NCBI GenBank assembly: GCA_029721435.1
Contig: CM056577.1
Span: forward strand, 116,248,219-116,312,218
DNA: 64,000 nt
Reading direction: 5' to 3'
DNA from: Gymnothorax reevesii
Lineage: Eukaryota; Chordata; Actinopteri; Anguilliformes; Muraenidae
Every line of letters starts with the position of its first letter. The first letter of the stretch is position 1. The translations under genes and the position numbers were made by a program. Of this stretch, positions 34,901 through 46,216 are shown one piece after another. The notes under the pieces were generated by a model. The model was not told the origin of the DNA. It made no database searches and was given only the letters and a program-made list of their open reading frames with translations.

Positions 34901-36479
34901 CAGCACGTTAAAAAAGGCTAAAATAGGCTAAAAAAAATTGGTAGGGACCTGGCTAGTCCTGTATGAACTGAAGTAAGACCTTTTGAAAATGAGAATCGTG
35001 ATGGCAGTGCATCAAATCTCACATGGGACGATAGTGCAAATACAATCAATTACTAAAATGAGTTGGCAGCTCACATTTATTTTGCAGTTTCCATTCACGT
35101 TTTTTGACTGTTGGTCGGTCGATTTTCTGCCTGTCTGTTTCAGCTTTTTAGTGAAGTCACCAGGGTTATGCGTAAAATAGCGATTCCTCCCACGTCTGAA
35201 AAATCAAAACGAACAAGTTGGAAGGCACAGTAGCACCGCAAAGCAGGGCCATAAGCTAAGTTCCTGCCAATAACAGATTGGGCTTCGCTAATAACGTTAG
35301 GGCAAAAACAAAACATATCTCTAACATATGATGATTATTTGCCAAGATTTTCCTTTCCTATCGGTAGCTAGCTTGCTGGCTTCTAATGTAAAAATGATAT
35401 GCGATTACATACATAGCAGAATATCGGGCCACCCACGGCATAGTTGGTAAGCAAGCCGTTAAGTTAATCCCCCATTACTGACAGTTTTCTTATAACCTCA
35501 TCAGTCTTCAACACCAAACTTGTCAAAAGCTGTCAATGGCTATAAAATTACATGCCTCTGGCTTGTAATTTACATTAGATAATGAAAGCTGTTTTTCTTA
35601 GATGCAGGAGTTTGTGTGGGTGTGATCTCATTGAAAGTGACCAAACAGAAGAGGCCTTGCGGCCTCCTTTGTTTCTCCCCCAAATTGTGTAAAGTCAGAT
35701 CACTTTGCGTGAGCAGAAATCAACTTGCCTATTAGATGATGATGAACGCACTAGGCATCTTGGGATTGTGTGGGCACACTGTCTGCTTTTGCACATTAGC
35801 AGATGAGCTGATTAAAGTTTGGTTAAATCTATGAAGTTGCATTATACTATATTAATATGCAAAAATGTAACCGCATTGCATGGTCCTGAACAGTCCAATA
35901 AGGCTGCAAACTGCTTCCAAGTTTAACACACTAGCTAGCTTTGCTTCTGTGTTACTAGCTCAGTTGCATTGTACTGAACCAACGTAAGTCCAATTTGGAT
36001 GAAATGAAGGTATACATGTGGATGAAATCAAGCCTTTACTTAAGGCTTTGTTTGAATAGCTATTAAGTTTAACGTGCTTGTTTACTTGCGTCTAGCTTGC
36101 TAATCAAGCTATGTCAGTGCAGCACACTTCAACTGAGCTAGAAACAGAAGACAAACATAGCTAACATAACTATAGGTGAAATTGAGCCTTTATTTGTCTG
36201 TTTGGCTTAAGACTGGAAGTAACTGCTTTCTCAATCGGTGACTGACTTTCCCTTATTTCCGTCTGTCATTGTTTGTGAGAATATTTCAACAAATACCTTT
36301 CACAGTCTGATTAAAATGATTTGAACTTACATGCTGATCAAATATACAAACCAAGAATAATGACATGCAAATTGAGGGTGTCTTCTGCTCTGTACAGAAA
36401 TATCATAAACAATAAACCACACAATACTACTAGCTAGTACAAATCTGTACATGCCATTTCTTGCTTCACAAAAAAAAAA
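34901..36479. other. Intron 2 sequence, degenerate repeats only
   Basis: Decayed copies of segments seen near 29.0 and 33.0 kb occur here, without clean borders. No exon is supported. Confidence 0.45.
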
Positions 36480-36592
36480 AATAGGCGAGTAATGCACGGA
36501 ATACCCCTCAGCCTAATGTCGAAGTTTTTGGAGACGCCTGCCGAACCGCACAAAGGATAACAATGCCCCGTCAGCCTTGAGGGCTGAGGGGT
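36480..36592 (+). repeat. Hairpin-tailed repeat fragment
   Basis: The segment ends with the hairpin CCCC-g-TCAGCC / GGCTGA-GGGG (about 36563-36590) and TAAG, preceded by ggataacaatg. The same CAATGCCCC...GGGGTAA tail is at 47313-47346. Confidence 0.6.
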
Positions 36593-37369
36593 AAGAACTG
36601 AAGTCAAACGGTTCTCTATTATGGGAACTTCCATATTTGGGTTGGTGATTGTTCTGTGTTAAATGTTATGCCTAAATTACATAATTTTGTTGTCTTTTGG
36701 TGCAATGTACAGCAGACTCCTATCCTGCTCTCACCCCAGCACATCTACTACACTGTATCTGTTAATGTGCAAAGCGAGACAGTGAGACTCCACATCCCAT
36801 AATGCCTACAGCCGAATAGGCTAATTTTGAGGGAGAAGGTAACCCGTGCTAGCGTGTATGCCTTTCTGCACAAGCATCCATGCCCTCCAGTGCGATAGTG
36901 CTCATGGACATGTCTTCTCACATGCACGACTTTTGACACAAATCTAATGCCATAGTCAAGAGTTGATTTCAGTGGTGGCATTTTAGATTTTGAATCTGTT
37001 GTTGATAACTCTCTGTGAAGTCCAAAGAGCTGTCATCGCCAATTAAGTGAGCCATTGGCTGCAGAATCAAAATAAACCCATCAGAGAAAGAGCCCAAACA
37101 TTAGGTGTGGTGAATCAGCTATTTGGCCTATTCTAGAAAAGAGAGAACAAATCGGTGAGTTCAGGAACACCAAAAAGGCCTGAGTGACCACGGAAAACAA
37201 AGGGTTAATGGAGGGTTAACCAAAGTAAAATGTAAACCACTGCTAAGCCTGAAAAACAGGAAGTTTGCAATAAATAATCTAAAAAAGCTCCAGTTCTGAA
37301 ACAAATCCTTCAGACAGTTGACACATGTCAACGTGAACTGGAATGATGTTTATAACCATGTTAAGCTTT
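36593..37369. other. Intron 2 sequence, nothing recognised
   Basis: Contains a decayed copy of the 29.1-kb segment near 36855-36900; nothing else. Confidence 0.45.
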
Positions 37370-37660
37370 CAGACATGCAAAGGGAGTCCTGTTAAGGCCT
37401 AATATCTGAAGATGAGCTCAGACAGGCAATAAAGTCATTTCAGCCGGGAAAAACACCTGGTCTCGATGGCATACCAATTGAGGTGTATCAGACTTCTTAT
37501 GATCAAATAAAAGAACCACTACTTACATGTTTTAATTACTCATATGATAAGAGTGTACTATCTGAGGCCCAACTCAGTGGTCTGATTTCGCTGCTATTAA
37601 AACAAGAAAGCAGTGGCCAATACAAAGACCCAGTTTATTTAAAACACTAGAGACCTTTTA
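37370..37660 (+). pseudogene. LINE reverse transcriptase fragment (part 1)
   Basis: One frame reads ISEDELRQAIKSFQPGKTPG then LDGIPIEVYQ, the well-known start of the L1-type reverse transcriptase domain. It ends in YKDPVYLKH before a stop where such proteins have Trp. A TAA also replaces Glu just before the motif. The palm with the catalytic YADD box is missing. Confidence 0.78.
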
Positions 37661-37668
37661 CACTTCAT

Positions 37669-37905
37669 TTCACAGATTCGCTCCCACCAGATACAAATGT
37701 CAATTTGGCGGGAGATAGGACCATGGGCCTAAAAAGGAATTAAGGACCTAAACACCAGGCTGGAAAAAAAACTTCAAAGATTTTATTAAACTCTTACAGT
37801 GAAAACAAACACAAGTTAAAAACAAGGGGAGCAGCAACACATAAACGCAGGGCTTGAAATCAAGAATGCAGTCGCAATAGCAACTGGGTGTGCCAGGAAA
37901 CCGGC
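37669..37905 (-). mobile_element. LTR fragment inserted in the LINE
   Basis: This matches the LTRs at 48.7-49.8 kb: attcgctccc, ataggaccatgggcctaa, ggacctaaacaccaggctgga, aaacaaacacaagttaaaaac, ggggagcagcaacacataaa. It is cut off at about 37905, before the hairpin and TATA box seen in the full copies. Confidence 0.75.
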
Positions 37906-37984
37906 AAACTGGAACCATAGCAAAAGTTTTATTGTGATGTTTTCGTAGTTAAACCTTCATCAAACAAAAAATCTTCAAATTGAT

Positions 37985-39135
37985 ATGGAATGGTAAACCA
38001 GAAGTTAAGCGTCTGTACCTTTTATAATGAATATGAATCAGGTGGCCTAAAATTGTTACATTTAAGAGCTTTGAATCTCTCGCTCAAAGCCTTTCTGATT
38101 CCAAAGTTTTTTAAAAACCCAAGATGGTTTTCTAGGAGACTTTTAGACAATGTACACCAGATTTTTAAAAAGGGACTATTTCCCTTTCTATAAATTATAA
38201 TACCCCCAGTTCTCACAATTCAATAAGGAATGGGCCATTAATCTTTCCCCAGTTTTAATGGAAGCCATACAAAGTTGGCTGCAATTCCAATTCCATCCTC
38301 CAGAAAATACTGAGTAAATTTTGCAACAAATCATATGGTTCAATTTTAACATCTTGATTGGTAAGAAATGTATTTTTTGGAAAAAATATGTTTGATTCTG
38401 GCATTATTTTTGTAAACAATATTGTAAATAATGAAGGTAAATTAATGTCTTATGAAGAGGTCATTGACATTTATGGCAAGGTTTGTCCTTTACAAAAGTT
38501 CAATCAATTGGTTGCGGACATACCGCTAAAATGGAGAAGAAGAATTGTTCAAGGAAGTAACAAGGAGCTTGTCTGTTGACCACGAGAAACTTTCTGTGGA
38601 TTGAAAAAACCAGAATAAATAGAATGATATATAAGTTTCACCTTGAATCAAGAAAACTGAGAGCCAATCCTCACAATGTTCTTGATTCTTGGGAGTATAT
38701 TGCTAGATTTTCCGATTCCATGGAACCAGGTTTTCAATTTAATTTACGAAACAACAATAGATTCATTAATAAGATTTTTTCAGTTTAAATGAAAATATAA
38801 ATTTTAGGCCACTCAAAAGATGCTTCATATTTGGGGAATTGAGGGGTCCAACATGTGTGGATTCTGTCACGAAGAGGCTGAGTCAGTGGAACATTTATTT
38901 TGGTGCTGCCCCTGTATAGGTCTGTTTTTGACAGGGGTTCAGAGGTGGCTGGCTTTATATTCAAGTAACCTTACACTGGGTTTGCTCACCATACTTCTGG
39001 GAAGTGTAAGAAATGACTCAGGAAAAATAATCAATTTTACAATACTTCTTGGCAAAATTTTCATTTTTAAATCAAAATCTGTGGACGCTTTGAGGACAGA
39101 GAGATTCAAAATCTTCATAAAACATCACAGCAAAC
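37985..39135 (+). pseudogene. LINE ORF2 C-terminal fragment (part 2)
   Basis: Frames include YESGGLKLLHLRALNLSLKA, matching the 'GGL....' segment downstream of the reverse transcriptase in L1/Tx1 proteins. Near 38850 comes CGFCHEEAESVEHLFWCC, the CCHC-like knuckle of the ORF2 C-terminus. Several frameshifts and stops (38193, 38576, 38788) show it is dead. Confidence 0.75.
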
Positions 39136-39561
39136 TTTAATGTATGATGGCACATGAAAACAGTAGGTTAAGTGTATAAAAGGATAGATGGAGGCGCTGA
39201 GAGTAGCAGAAGGATGGGAATGAAAATAATATAAGTAAATGTGTATGAGTCTATTAATATATGATGTGTTTGTCTGTGTTTGTATGACTGTACATATGTC
39301 AAAGCATGAGTATATATGTGTGTATATATATATATATAATTATGGTAAATGTATGTAATGCTGCATGTATGCTGTTATTTCTCATTTCAATTTATTCATT
39401 TTTGGGTATATTTACATTCTAATTTATGTCATTGTCCTTTCCCTGTATCATCTGTATATATGGTTTTAGAGTGCTGTGATGGGAGTCAAAGGGTGGGTGC
39501 GGGGATTCAGTAGACCCCTAAAATGGGGCGGTGGGGGGGAAGGATTAAAAAAATAAAGGCT

Positions 39562-39690
39562 TCAAAACTCATTGGATGGAAAATGACCTGAAGCATACAG
39601 CGCAAGTACCCATGAACTTCGAGCCAAAGAATCTGAATGGTCCACGAAGACCAATTCAATCACCTGACCTGAATCAAACTGAGAGTACAT
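39562..39690 (+). pseudogene. Tc1-like transposase C-terminal scrap
   Basis: The frame reads MENDLKHTAQVP and later PIQSPDLNQTES. This corresponds to the Tc1 block D-N-D-P-K-H-T-A ... Q-S-P-D-L-N-P-I-E, with the catalytic Asp context decayed (END) and the Glu context TES. About 43 codons remain. Confidence 0.65.
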
Positions 39691-39824
39691 GTAGAAGGCA
39701 AATGCCCTTTTGTGTGATATTCAGATACTTCTTTGTTCAAACTTCTCTCTGGCGCATTTGATGACATCAAGGTTTGTCCTGTATTTGTCGCATTTAGAAC
39801 ACTTCGGCTCAACTCTGTTAGCAG

Positions 39825-39911
39825 CCGGTGTCCCCTACAGGTACCCGGTGGCCCTGCTTTCTGTGCTTTGCGTCGTGCTCCTTGGAAGCCTCATTCCGTT
39901 GGGGGTCCTAT
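39825..39911 (+). CDS. Exon 3: transmembrane segment
   Basis: The 87-nt exon is phase 1 at both ends and has a strong donor (cctat|gtgagt). It reads AGVPYRYPVALLSVLCVVLL then GSLIPLGVL. About 21 uninterrupted hydrophobic residues (58-79) follow a basic/aromatic YRY. With no signal peptide, this predicts an N-in, C-out signal anchor. The acceptor CAG at 39822-39824 has a modest pyrimidine tract. A second AG 16 nt later would give a different phase and break the frame. An ATT/AAT microsatellite follows at 39960-40036 in the 336-bp intron to exon 4. Confidence 0.65.
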
Positions 39912-39959
39912 GTGAGTTACACTTCACCTTTCCTCTAGATACATTCTTTCCAGACTTAT

Positions 39960-40036
39960 GTATTATTATTACTATTATTATTTCAAGAATAATAACAACA
40001 ACAACAATAGCAGTAATAATAATTATTATAATAAGT
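39960..40036. repeat. ATT/AAT microsatellite in intron 3
   Basis: Runs of ATT, AAC and AAT units with interruptions lie within the 336-bp intron between exons 3 and 4. Confidence 0.85.
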
Positions 40037-40247
40037 GTTTTACATGTTATATGGACATTCTCGAGCTTCATCTCTCATTTCTGATGGTATCGTTTTATTC
40101 AAGTCTCATTTTATGAGTGCAATTGGTTCTATTGGAAAAGTTGTGAAAAACAGGAATATGAAACAAGTTTGAATGCTGGTAGCTTGTTAAAAACTGTCTA
40201 GTTTTACTTTCCACCATGTTATATATGCCTCTGCCTTCCTCCTGCAG

Positions 40248-40337
40248 ATAGGCAGAACAGCAACAGATCAGATTCCCTGGAAGAAGAAAGCAGAGACCTG
40301 GCCGTCTCTCTGTCGGCTGTGATGGGGAGTCTTAAGA
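40248..40337 (+). CDS. Exon 4: extracellular stalk
   Basis: The acceptor is excellent (ctctgccttcctcctgcag) and so is the donor (a|gtaagc). The 90 nt, phase 1 at both ends, give with the preceding T: YRQNSNRSDSLEEESRDLAV then SLSAVMGSLK. Asn85 is in an N-R-S glycosylation sequon. The rest could form a short helix or coiled coil. Stalk exons of this kind follow the transmembrane exon in type II lectin receptors. The final A joins exon 5 to make Asn110, followed by a Cys-Cys pair. Confidence 0.68.
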
Positions 40338-41119
40338 GTAAGCCCTGATGACTGATACATACATGCAGCTCACATTAAAAATGACATTTTGCAACATTAA
40401 AAATTAGCATTTACACTCCCAAGCTCCCAGGCTCTGTTTAGTTAATTTCGTTTGGGTACAGTGGATTCTTTCCAATGGCATTAGAAGAACTGTGAGTGAC
40501 AATTTAAACAAATATGAAAAAAGGCCCCACTTTATATTAAGTGTCTCTAATACCTGTGTACTTACATGGTAACTAGGTGAGTAGGTACTAACAACATTGT
40601 AAGTACAAACTGGTACGTAGTATCTACAGCTCTAATACCTATGTAATTAACACCTATGTAGCAACGCACTCAATGGTACGTGCAAGTACAAATGTGTAAT
40701 GAAAAATTAGTAATACTTTTTTAAGAGGTTAAAAAAGTACGCAGAAACTGGATAGAAATTTCTGTTTATTTCTCAAAGAAGTGATTTCACAGACAAAACG
40801 TGCAAAAAATATCAATCAGTATATTTCCAAGAAAAAATTAGCAAAATTATTTCAGTTGCATGGGACCTGTAAGTGAGCAACACAACATGGTGCAGTTGAC
40901 ATCTGGAGTTTTCTTGTATAGTGGAAATTCATTGTAATTCAATAGCAAGTGAACAGGCACTGAAGTCCGAGAGAAAAAGCCTGAGTGTAAATTAAGCAAC
41001 GTGATCCAATTGATTTCTTATTTTTTGACACATGAATTTCCTAGTTTATTTTTGTATTTATATACGATTTTGGATGATGTTTTAGTGTTTGTTGTTTTAA
41101 ACTTCCGATTTATGAATCA
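40338..41119 (+). repeat. Intron 4 start, with direct repeat copy at 40523-40715
   Basis: The 190-bp segment 40523-40715 (tttatattaagtgtctctaa..., gtatctacagctctaatacc, gcactcaatggt) is repeated at 42551-42735 with about 85-90% agreement by eye. The two copies flank the TIR element at 41120-42425 in direct orientation. Confidence 0.75.
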
Positions 41120-42425
41120 GGGCCCATATTCACAAAGCATCTTATGTTACCGCTAGGAGTACTCCTAAGTCGCACTGAAAAATTTTACGTAGGAGTAAAA
41201 TCTTAAAAGTAATTCACAAGCCGCTAAGCCGCTGAGAGCAACTTCTAGTTGAGGAAACTGGTAACTCCTAGAATCGGAGTAGCTCTGAGATAGGTGGGAG
41301 TAAATCTCCGTTGCTATGGCTGACGTCAATTCTCATGCACGAGTCTTGGGACAATGATCAAGGTGATTGGTTGCTTGTTGGCAGGGCGGCCCATTGAAAA
41401 AAATATCCCACATACAACCTATGGAGGAAAAAATGAGAAAATAGTCCAAGCGGCTGGTTTGTCCCATAAAATAATGGCAGTTGCTACGGGTACGGCAGTT
41501 TTCCAATGCATTTCAAAATAAAGAGGTACGGCTGTCCCAATTTTAAACACTGCCCTAACCCTGAGCCTAACCTTAACCTTAACGCTAACCTTTAAAATAA
41601 CTCCTCCCCAACATTCTTCCTGCATTCTAATCCAAATTCTGTCAAGCAAGCTGTTGTGGCAACCATAAATGCCGTGTCTTAGATTCTGCGTTAAAAAATA
41701 ACACGTAGAGTATTTTTGAAAATGCACAATGTGCGGTCCTCGCATATCACACTCTAGGCAAATGAATGTACATAGGAAGACATTATTGTAAAAATGTTAA
41801 GAGTTATTAATGAAACGCGTAATTTGTTCCAATAATTAGCAACTTATTACCCAATGAGAATGAGAATATGTTGCGATCATTTAAATGTCGAGCTGTTCAA
41901 GTTTGTTTGCCCTAAACTGCCATGGATGAAAGCTCAAAAATGACGCGAAAGCCCAACTGGAGCCACAACCAGTTACTGCTGCTGGGCCAGGTTGTGCTGG
42001 ATCGAAAGCATGTAGCATAATCAGAGGGAAATTTGGGAAATTTTATTTCGGGGCTTATTAGGTTGTTTCTCATGGTTGGAGACATAATTCTCGCCATCAC
42101 CAAGTCAACAACAAATAAAATCCTTTCACGTTCGATCCAATAGCTTTTCAACAACTGCGCACCATTCAGAATTTCCAAGTCATTCCGTTTTTCAACATCA
42201 GCAGCCATTTTCCGATTCTTTGTGAATAGGTTTTAGTGAGTTAGAAGTCCTCTTGACTACTTTTAGATCTAAAATGCTTTGTGAATAACACTTAGTAAAA
42301 AAAAATTAGGAGCCTTAAATTTACGACTGACACGCCCATTTTTTTTAGGAGTTCCTCCTAAATCCGGCAGTTAGGACCTACTTTTAGCACTAAGATGCTT
42401 TGTGAATACGGGCCCAGGTCTTTAT
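41120..42425. mobile_element. DNA transposon with GGGCCC ends (PIF/Harbinger-like?)
   Basis: The ends gggcccatattcacaaagca and, inverted, gggcccgtattcacaaagca are near-identical. Both are followed inwards by TCTTA, AGGAG and CTCCTA-rich subterminal repeats. No clear target duplication was found. A minus-strand frame at 41912-42208 starts MAADVEKRN but shows no definite transposase motif. Classification as Harbinger-like is a guess from the type of end. Confidence 0.65.
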
Positions 42426-42550
42426 TCTCAAATTTATTCAAAATATGTATCCCCTTCATGGCATTTTTGGCTTATAAACTTCTCTAACTGCAGCCTCAAC
42501 GGGAAATTTTTTCCTTTCATTAAAGGTGCTGGAGGTAACTTTTTTTTTTG

Positions 42551-42735
42551 GTCCCACTTTATATTAAGTGTCTGTAATACCTGTGTACTTACATGGTAAC
42601 GAGGTGAGTAACTACACTGTAAATACACACTGATACGTGGTATCTACAGCTCTATTACCTATGTAATTACACATATGTAGCAATGCACTCAATGGTTTGT
42701 GTAAGTACAAATGTGTAATGAGAAATTGGTAACAC
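42551..42735 (+). repeat. Direct repeat, copy 2 (copy 1 at 40523-40715)
   Basis: See the entry at 40338-41119. The segment starts ggtcccactttatattaagt and ends at the same ATGAGAAATT..GTAA(T/C)AC block. Confidence 0.75.
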
Positions 42736-42784
42736 TCTTCTTCACTTCAGTAAGTCATGTGTAACAGGAACGCTTTGCAACAAC

Positions 42785-43852
42785 CAGTGGCGGCCGGCCA
42801 GTAGAGGGCGCTGGGGCGCCGCCCCCCCCCCTTCAAATATCAAGAGATGAAAATTATATTTAACATGTTTAAGTAAATTTTGTTGTATAATGCAAATAAT
42901 GATTAAATAAACGTGTTCTTCAGTCTGTGAGCGCCTGTCAACAGACCCTAAATATCGGTTCCAAATGGTATTTGGTTGATTTTTCTGTATGCATATACTT
43001 ACTGGGTGAGGGGCGCCAGGCGAATGGTACCTAATGTAAGCTGTCAAAGTTTTGATGAGCACGTGACCCGAGGCTGCTGTTTCATTGGTTCTTCAGATTT
43101 TCTTACAGGGCGCAGTTCTGTGCACCCCAGACACTCCCCCTTTTATTGGCGGGGAATTGGTATTGTTCTAATGTGATTTGACAATTCTTGTGGCTGTCAG
43201 TCATGTTCACACCCACGGCAACACGTCGTCTCGTCTCGACATCCACCGCTTTTCAACCTGGTAGCTGAGCATGATGGCAAGATGCGCAGAAACTGAACAC
43301 AATTAGGTTCTTTCCTTACAAAAAGAGCCTTTCTCAAGGCGTTCACCGGAGGAACAAGGGAAAGTAAAGGAGCTTGGCCCGAACCGACCCGATTAAAAGA
43401 TTCAGCAGTAGGCTAGTGATCGTAGATGAGCTTACACCCGGGGCTTCTCTCGTACTTGTTACGACAAACGTTCCCTGGATGGATCAAGCCAACCTTGGTT
43501 TGACTTAAAGTGGTTGGCACATCCATACAACAGGGTGGCCCAAACAAGTGTCCCTCTCTTTTTTGTTTTTCTGTTTAACTATGTTCCAGTTATTGTTTGC
43601 ATTATCATTATGCATGTATGGATTATCTTTAACATGACTGCTTTTACAAGTAATATAAGGACAGAAACAGTGATCTGTGGATACAGGGGATACATCCTCA
43701 ATTCATAATATAAAAAAGGGTGCACACCCTGATAAAATCTATAGGCTACATTTTCCTTCTTAATAACTGTGTCGACATCAAAGCAGCTATCAAGTGTGCT
43801 GCGCCAAGGTAAATTGCGGCCTCCCCAAAATTTTTTGCACCAGCCACCACTG
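42785..43852 (+). mobile_element. hAT element relic
   Basis: The ends are cagtggcggc and, inverted, cagtggtggc. Flanks GCAACAAC (42777-42784) and GTAACAAT (43853-43860) agree at 6 of 8, consistent with an old 8-bp hAT duplication. The interior holds a trace of a TTF-type zinc finger. A C10 run lies at about 42821-42830. Confidence 0.72.
43345..43515 (+). pseudogene. TTF-type zinc-finger scrap of a hAT transposase
   Basis: With three in-frame stops, one frame reads ELGPNRPD, KIQQ, then AYTRGFSRTCYDKRSLDGSS. This resembles the N-terminal TTF-type zinc-finger region of ZMYM/hAT-family transposases, which have 'R.FS..WY.....WL.GS'. No catalytic domain remains. Confidence 0.5.
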
Positions 43853-44189
43853 GTAACAATATGTATTCACACAAGTGTTTTCCACTTCCACAGAGCTCTT
43901 CACTATTGTAGCTACCAATTGTAATTACAATTAAAACATAGAGGAGATTATGTTTAATTCCAGTGTAAATGCAATGTACTTAAAACCTGCTGGACCAATG
44001 TTGAAATTACCGCTGAAGTAAGCTGGACTCATCTTGTAATAACATTATAATTACTTTGTACTTAGGGATTGTGGCAATAGGCTAATTTGCCAAAATGTTG
44101 AAAAATCCCTTTAACTGAGTTTTATTTAGGAGCGAATGACGCTTATTGAGTATCGTTAAAAGGAACGCCTGTTCCAGGCGTCTTGCAGG
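43853..44189. other. Intron 4 sequence, nothing recognised
   Basis: No exon or element boundary seen. Confidence 0.4.
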
Positions 44190-44365
44190 CATCGAATTCA
44201 ATATGAGTGAATATTTCCAAAAAAACAATAATGTGTATCAGTTTCAACATTAAATATCTTGTCTTTGTATTGTAGTCAATTGAATATAGGTAGAAAAGGA
44301 TTTGCAAATCATTGTATTCTGTTTTTATTCATGTTTTATACACAAACCCCAAAGCCAAGTTGGGC
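44190..44365 (+). mobile_element. Tc1-like right end, rearranged
   Basis: The blocks tttcaacattaaatatcttg, tttgcaaatcattgtattct and gtttttattcatgttttata match the right end of fish Tc1 elements. The terminal caaaccccaaagccaagttggg then appears in the opposite orientation to that expected, so the tip is inverted or this is two ends joined. Confidence 0.65.
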
Positions 44366-45486
44366 TGTTATGAGACCCCACTTTTGCTGACTAGATAGCA
44401 CCAAAAATAATTTATTTTTTCACATCATATTGACATTGCATTCAGTTTCTAAAACCCTCTTCCACCTCTGGCTCATAACGATATGGCCAACCTATTCCAA
44501 CTGTCTAAATTCCAGCTTGAATTTCTCGATCTTCTGACAAATATTTGCGTTTTTACCTCTCAAGAATAGAATGACAAAAAACTGTCAAATTCCATTTCAC
44601 GTGGCAAAAGTACTGTAGAAAGGCTCAAAAGCAGCTTTTTTTGAACATGTACTCAGCTGGCCATCCTTATTGTTCACGATAGCCAGCTACGAAGTTAACT
44701 TACTTTGCTAGCAATGTTACATTCCAAGTTTGAGTAAAGTCAGGACAATTAGTGTACAATAAGTTAAATAGCAATTTTATTCTACTTCTCTTCAGCTAGT
44801 ATTTACCACAGGAACAAATAATTTGCGCAAAAACAATACAGATGCATTCTGTCCTTTACCAGAGAAAACAAAAGTTATGATAACGATTTCTGCTTGCTGA
44901 TGTGCAGCTATATTTCCTGTTGCAAAACTGCTCTCCTGCTCAAGGCTTTTGGGCGAAAGACTGGCTTCCGCATTGCCAGTTCAGTATTCAAATCAATGAA
45001 GTTAAAAATATTCATCTTTGTCCCACCCCCTTTTGCGCACTGGATCCCGGCTTGCATCCAAAGGTAGCCCAGAATGTGTAATGCTAGAAAATGCATGTAT
45101 GCCATAGAAAATGAATGGGGTGCGGACGAGTGCAGAGTTTTCCCATGTGTAGTGGGGCTTCATTGTTAGTGTGGAAGACGGTCCCATTTCTGTAAATGCC
45201 CAAGCTCTGGAGCATTTAACTCATAGTTCATGAACCATCACCCTGATAGCACTTAGCCCTTAATACCGCTCTTATCCCACAATGAATTGGGATTTAGGAT
45301 GTGGAAAGGAAGAAGTGGTTTTGATGATGATGGGCAAGAAAATGTTCCGATGTAAATCAAATCAGATTTGTGTCCCTGTTATCTATGAAGGTATTTTTAT
45401 GTCTTTATCATGCAAGCAAAAAAGAAAAAACTGTTTTGAAACCATACTTCGAATCTCGAAGTAAAAACAAGCAAAGTATTGGTCAC
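44366..45486. other. Intron 4 sequence, nothing recognised
   Basis: Several open frames on both strands are short and without motif. Confidence 0.4.
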
Positions 45487-45600
45487 AGAGGTGGTTCTCA
45501 AACTCCTTCCTGGCACCCCACCGTGTATGCTGGTTTTTGGTCCAACCACAGTTGCAATCTTAGGATTTTAACAAGGTGTCGATTTGTCTTAATTATCAGC
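45487..45600. repeat. Dispersed repeat related to 27426
   Basis: Starts gaggtggttctcaaactcct, continues cccaccgtgtatgctggttttt and ccaaccacagttgcaat. The same order occurs at 27426-27500. Confidence 0.5.
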
Positions 45601-46216
45601 AATACATGTTTAGAGCAGTTATATCATCATCAGTTTTCCTCAGAGGGAGTGTTCTCCCAGAGGTGCGTCCTGGGAAGACCCTGCCCAAAAGTCGGCTGAA
45701 GCCTGACGTGTCCATCATCTCACGTCTTATTAGCCTAATGTCTAGTCCTAATAGCTTCTCAAATTTCCTCCACTGGGGATTCGGATCAGTTGCGAACAGC
45801 AATTGCTTTGGAAGTTCGTCATTTCCCATACGGCATATGTGTGCGGGTTACTTAAGCTGTTGTTTGTAGCAGAAAATGTGGATGGGAAGGGTCTTGGTTA
45901 CCGCACGTAGATCCCCATTTGTTAGCACGAAACCCCAATCCAATTCTCCTTCTGGTTGTTGCTCTTCATCTTTCTGCTTGTTTTTTCGGTCTGGTGTATT
46001 TCTACATTTGAAGCCATTTCTTATCATCTTGTGGAGGAATCCGTGCCAGACTACTTCTATTTTATTTATTTCCTTCGCGTTCAGTTGCCATGCTTGCAAA
46101 CTGTATAGGAGTCTCGAGCGAACGCACGTTGTGAGAAATTTCACTCTTGTCGATAGGTTGATATGGTGGTCAGTTAGAACTTCTTTTATATAGTTATATA
46201 TCACCTTTAACCGCAT
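45596..46216 (-). pseudogene. Non-LTR retrotransposon ORF2 C-terminal fragment
   Basis: The minus strand reads LSTRVKFLTTCVRSRLLYSL, then WHGFLHKMIRNGF. After an in-frame TAA at 45848-45850 it continues PKQLLFATDPNPQWRKFEKL. The 'R.K.....VRSRL.Y..Q.W' and 'FL.KM...GF' pattern is that of the region after the reverse transcriptase in several non-LTR clades. The fragment is 5'-truncated near 46216, as usual for LINE copies. The clade is not assigned. Confidence 0.68.

Larger units (their letters stand above)
37370..39560 (+). mobile_element. L1/Tx1-type LINE remnant, interrupted by an LTR fragment
   Basis: Reverse transcriptase N-terminal motifs at 37370-37660 are followed by an LTR fragment. 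After a large deletion come the ORF2 C-terminal region (about 37985-39135) and a 3' untranslated tail ending in an A-rich aataaa stretch near 39557. It lies in sense orientation in the intron between exons 2 and 3. Confidence 0.8.
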
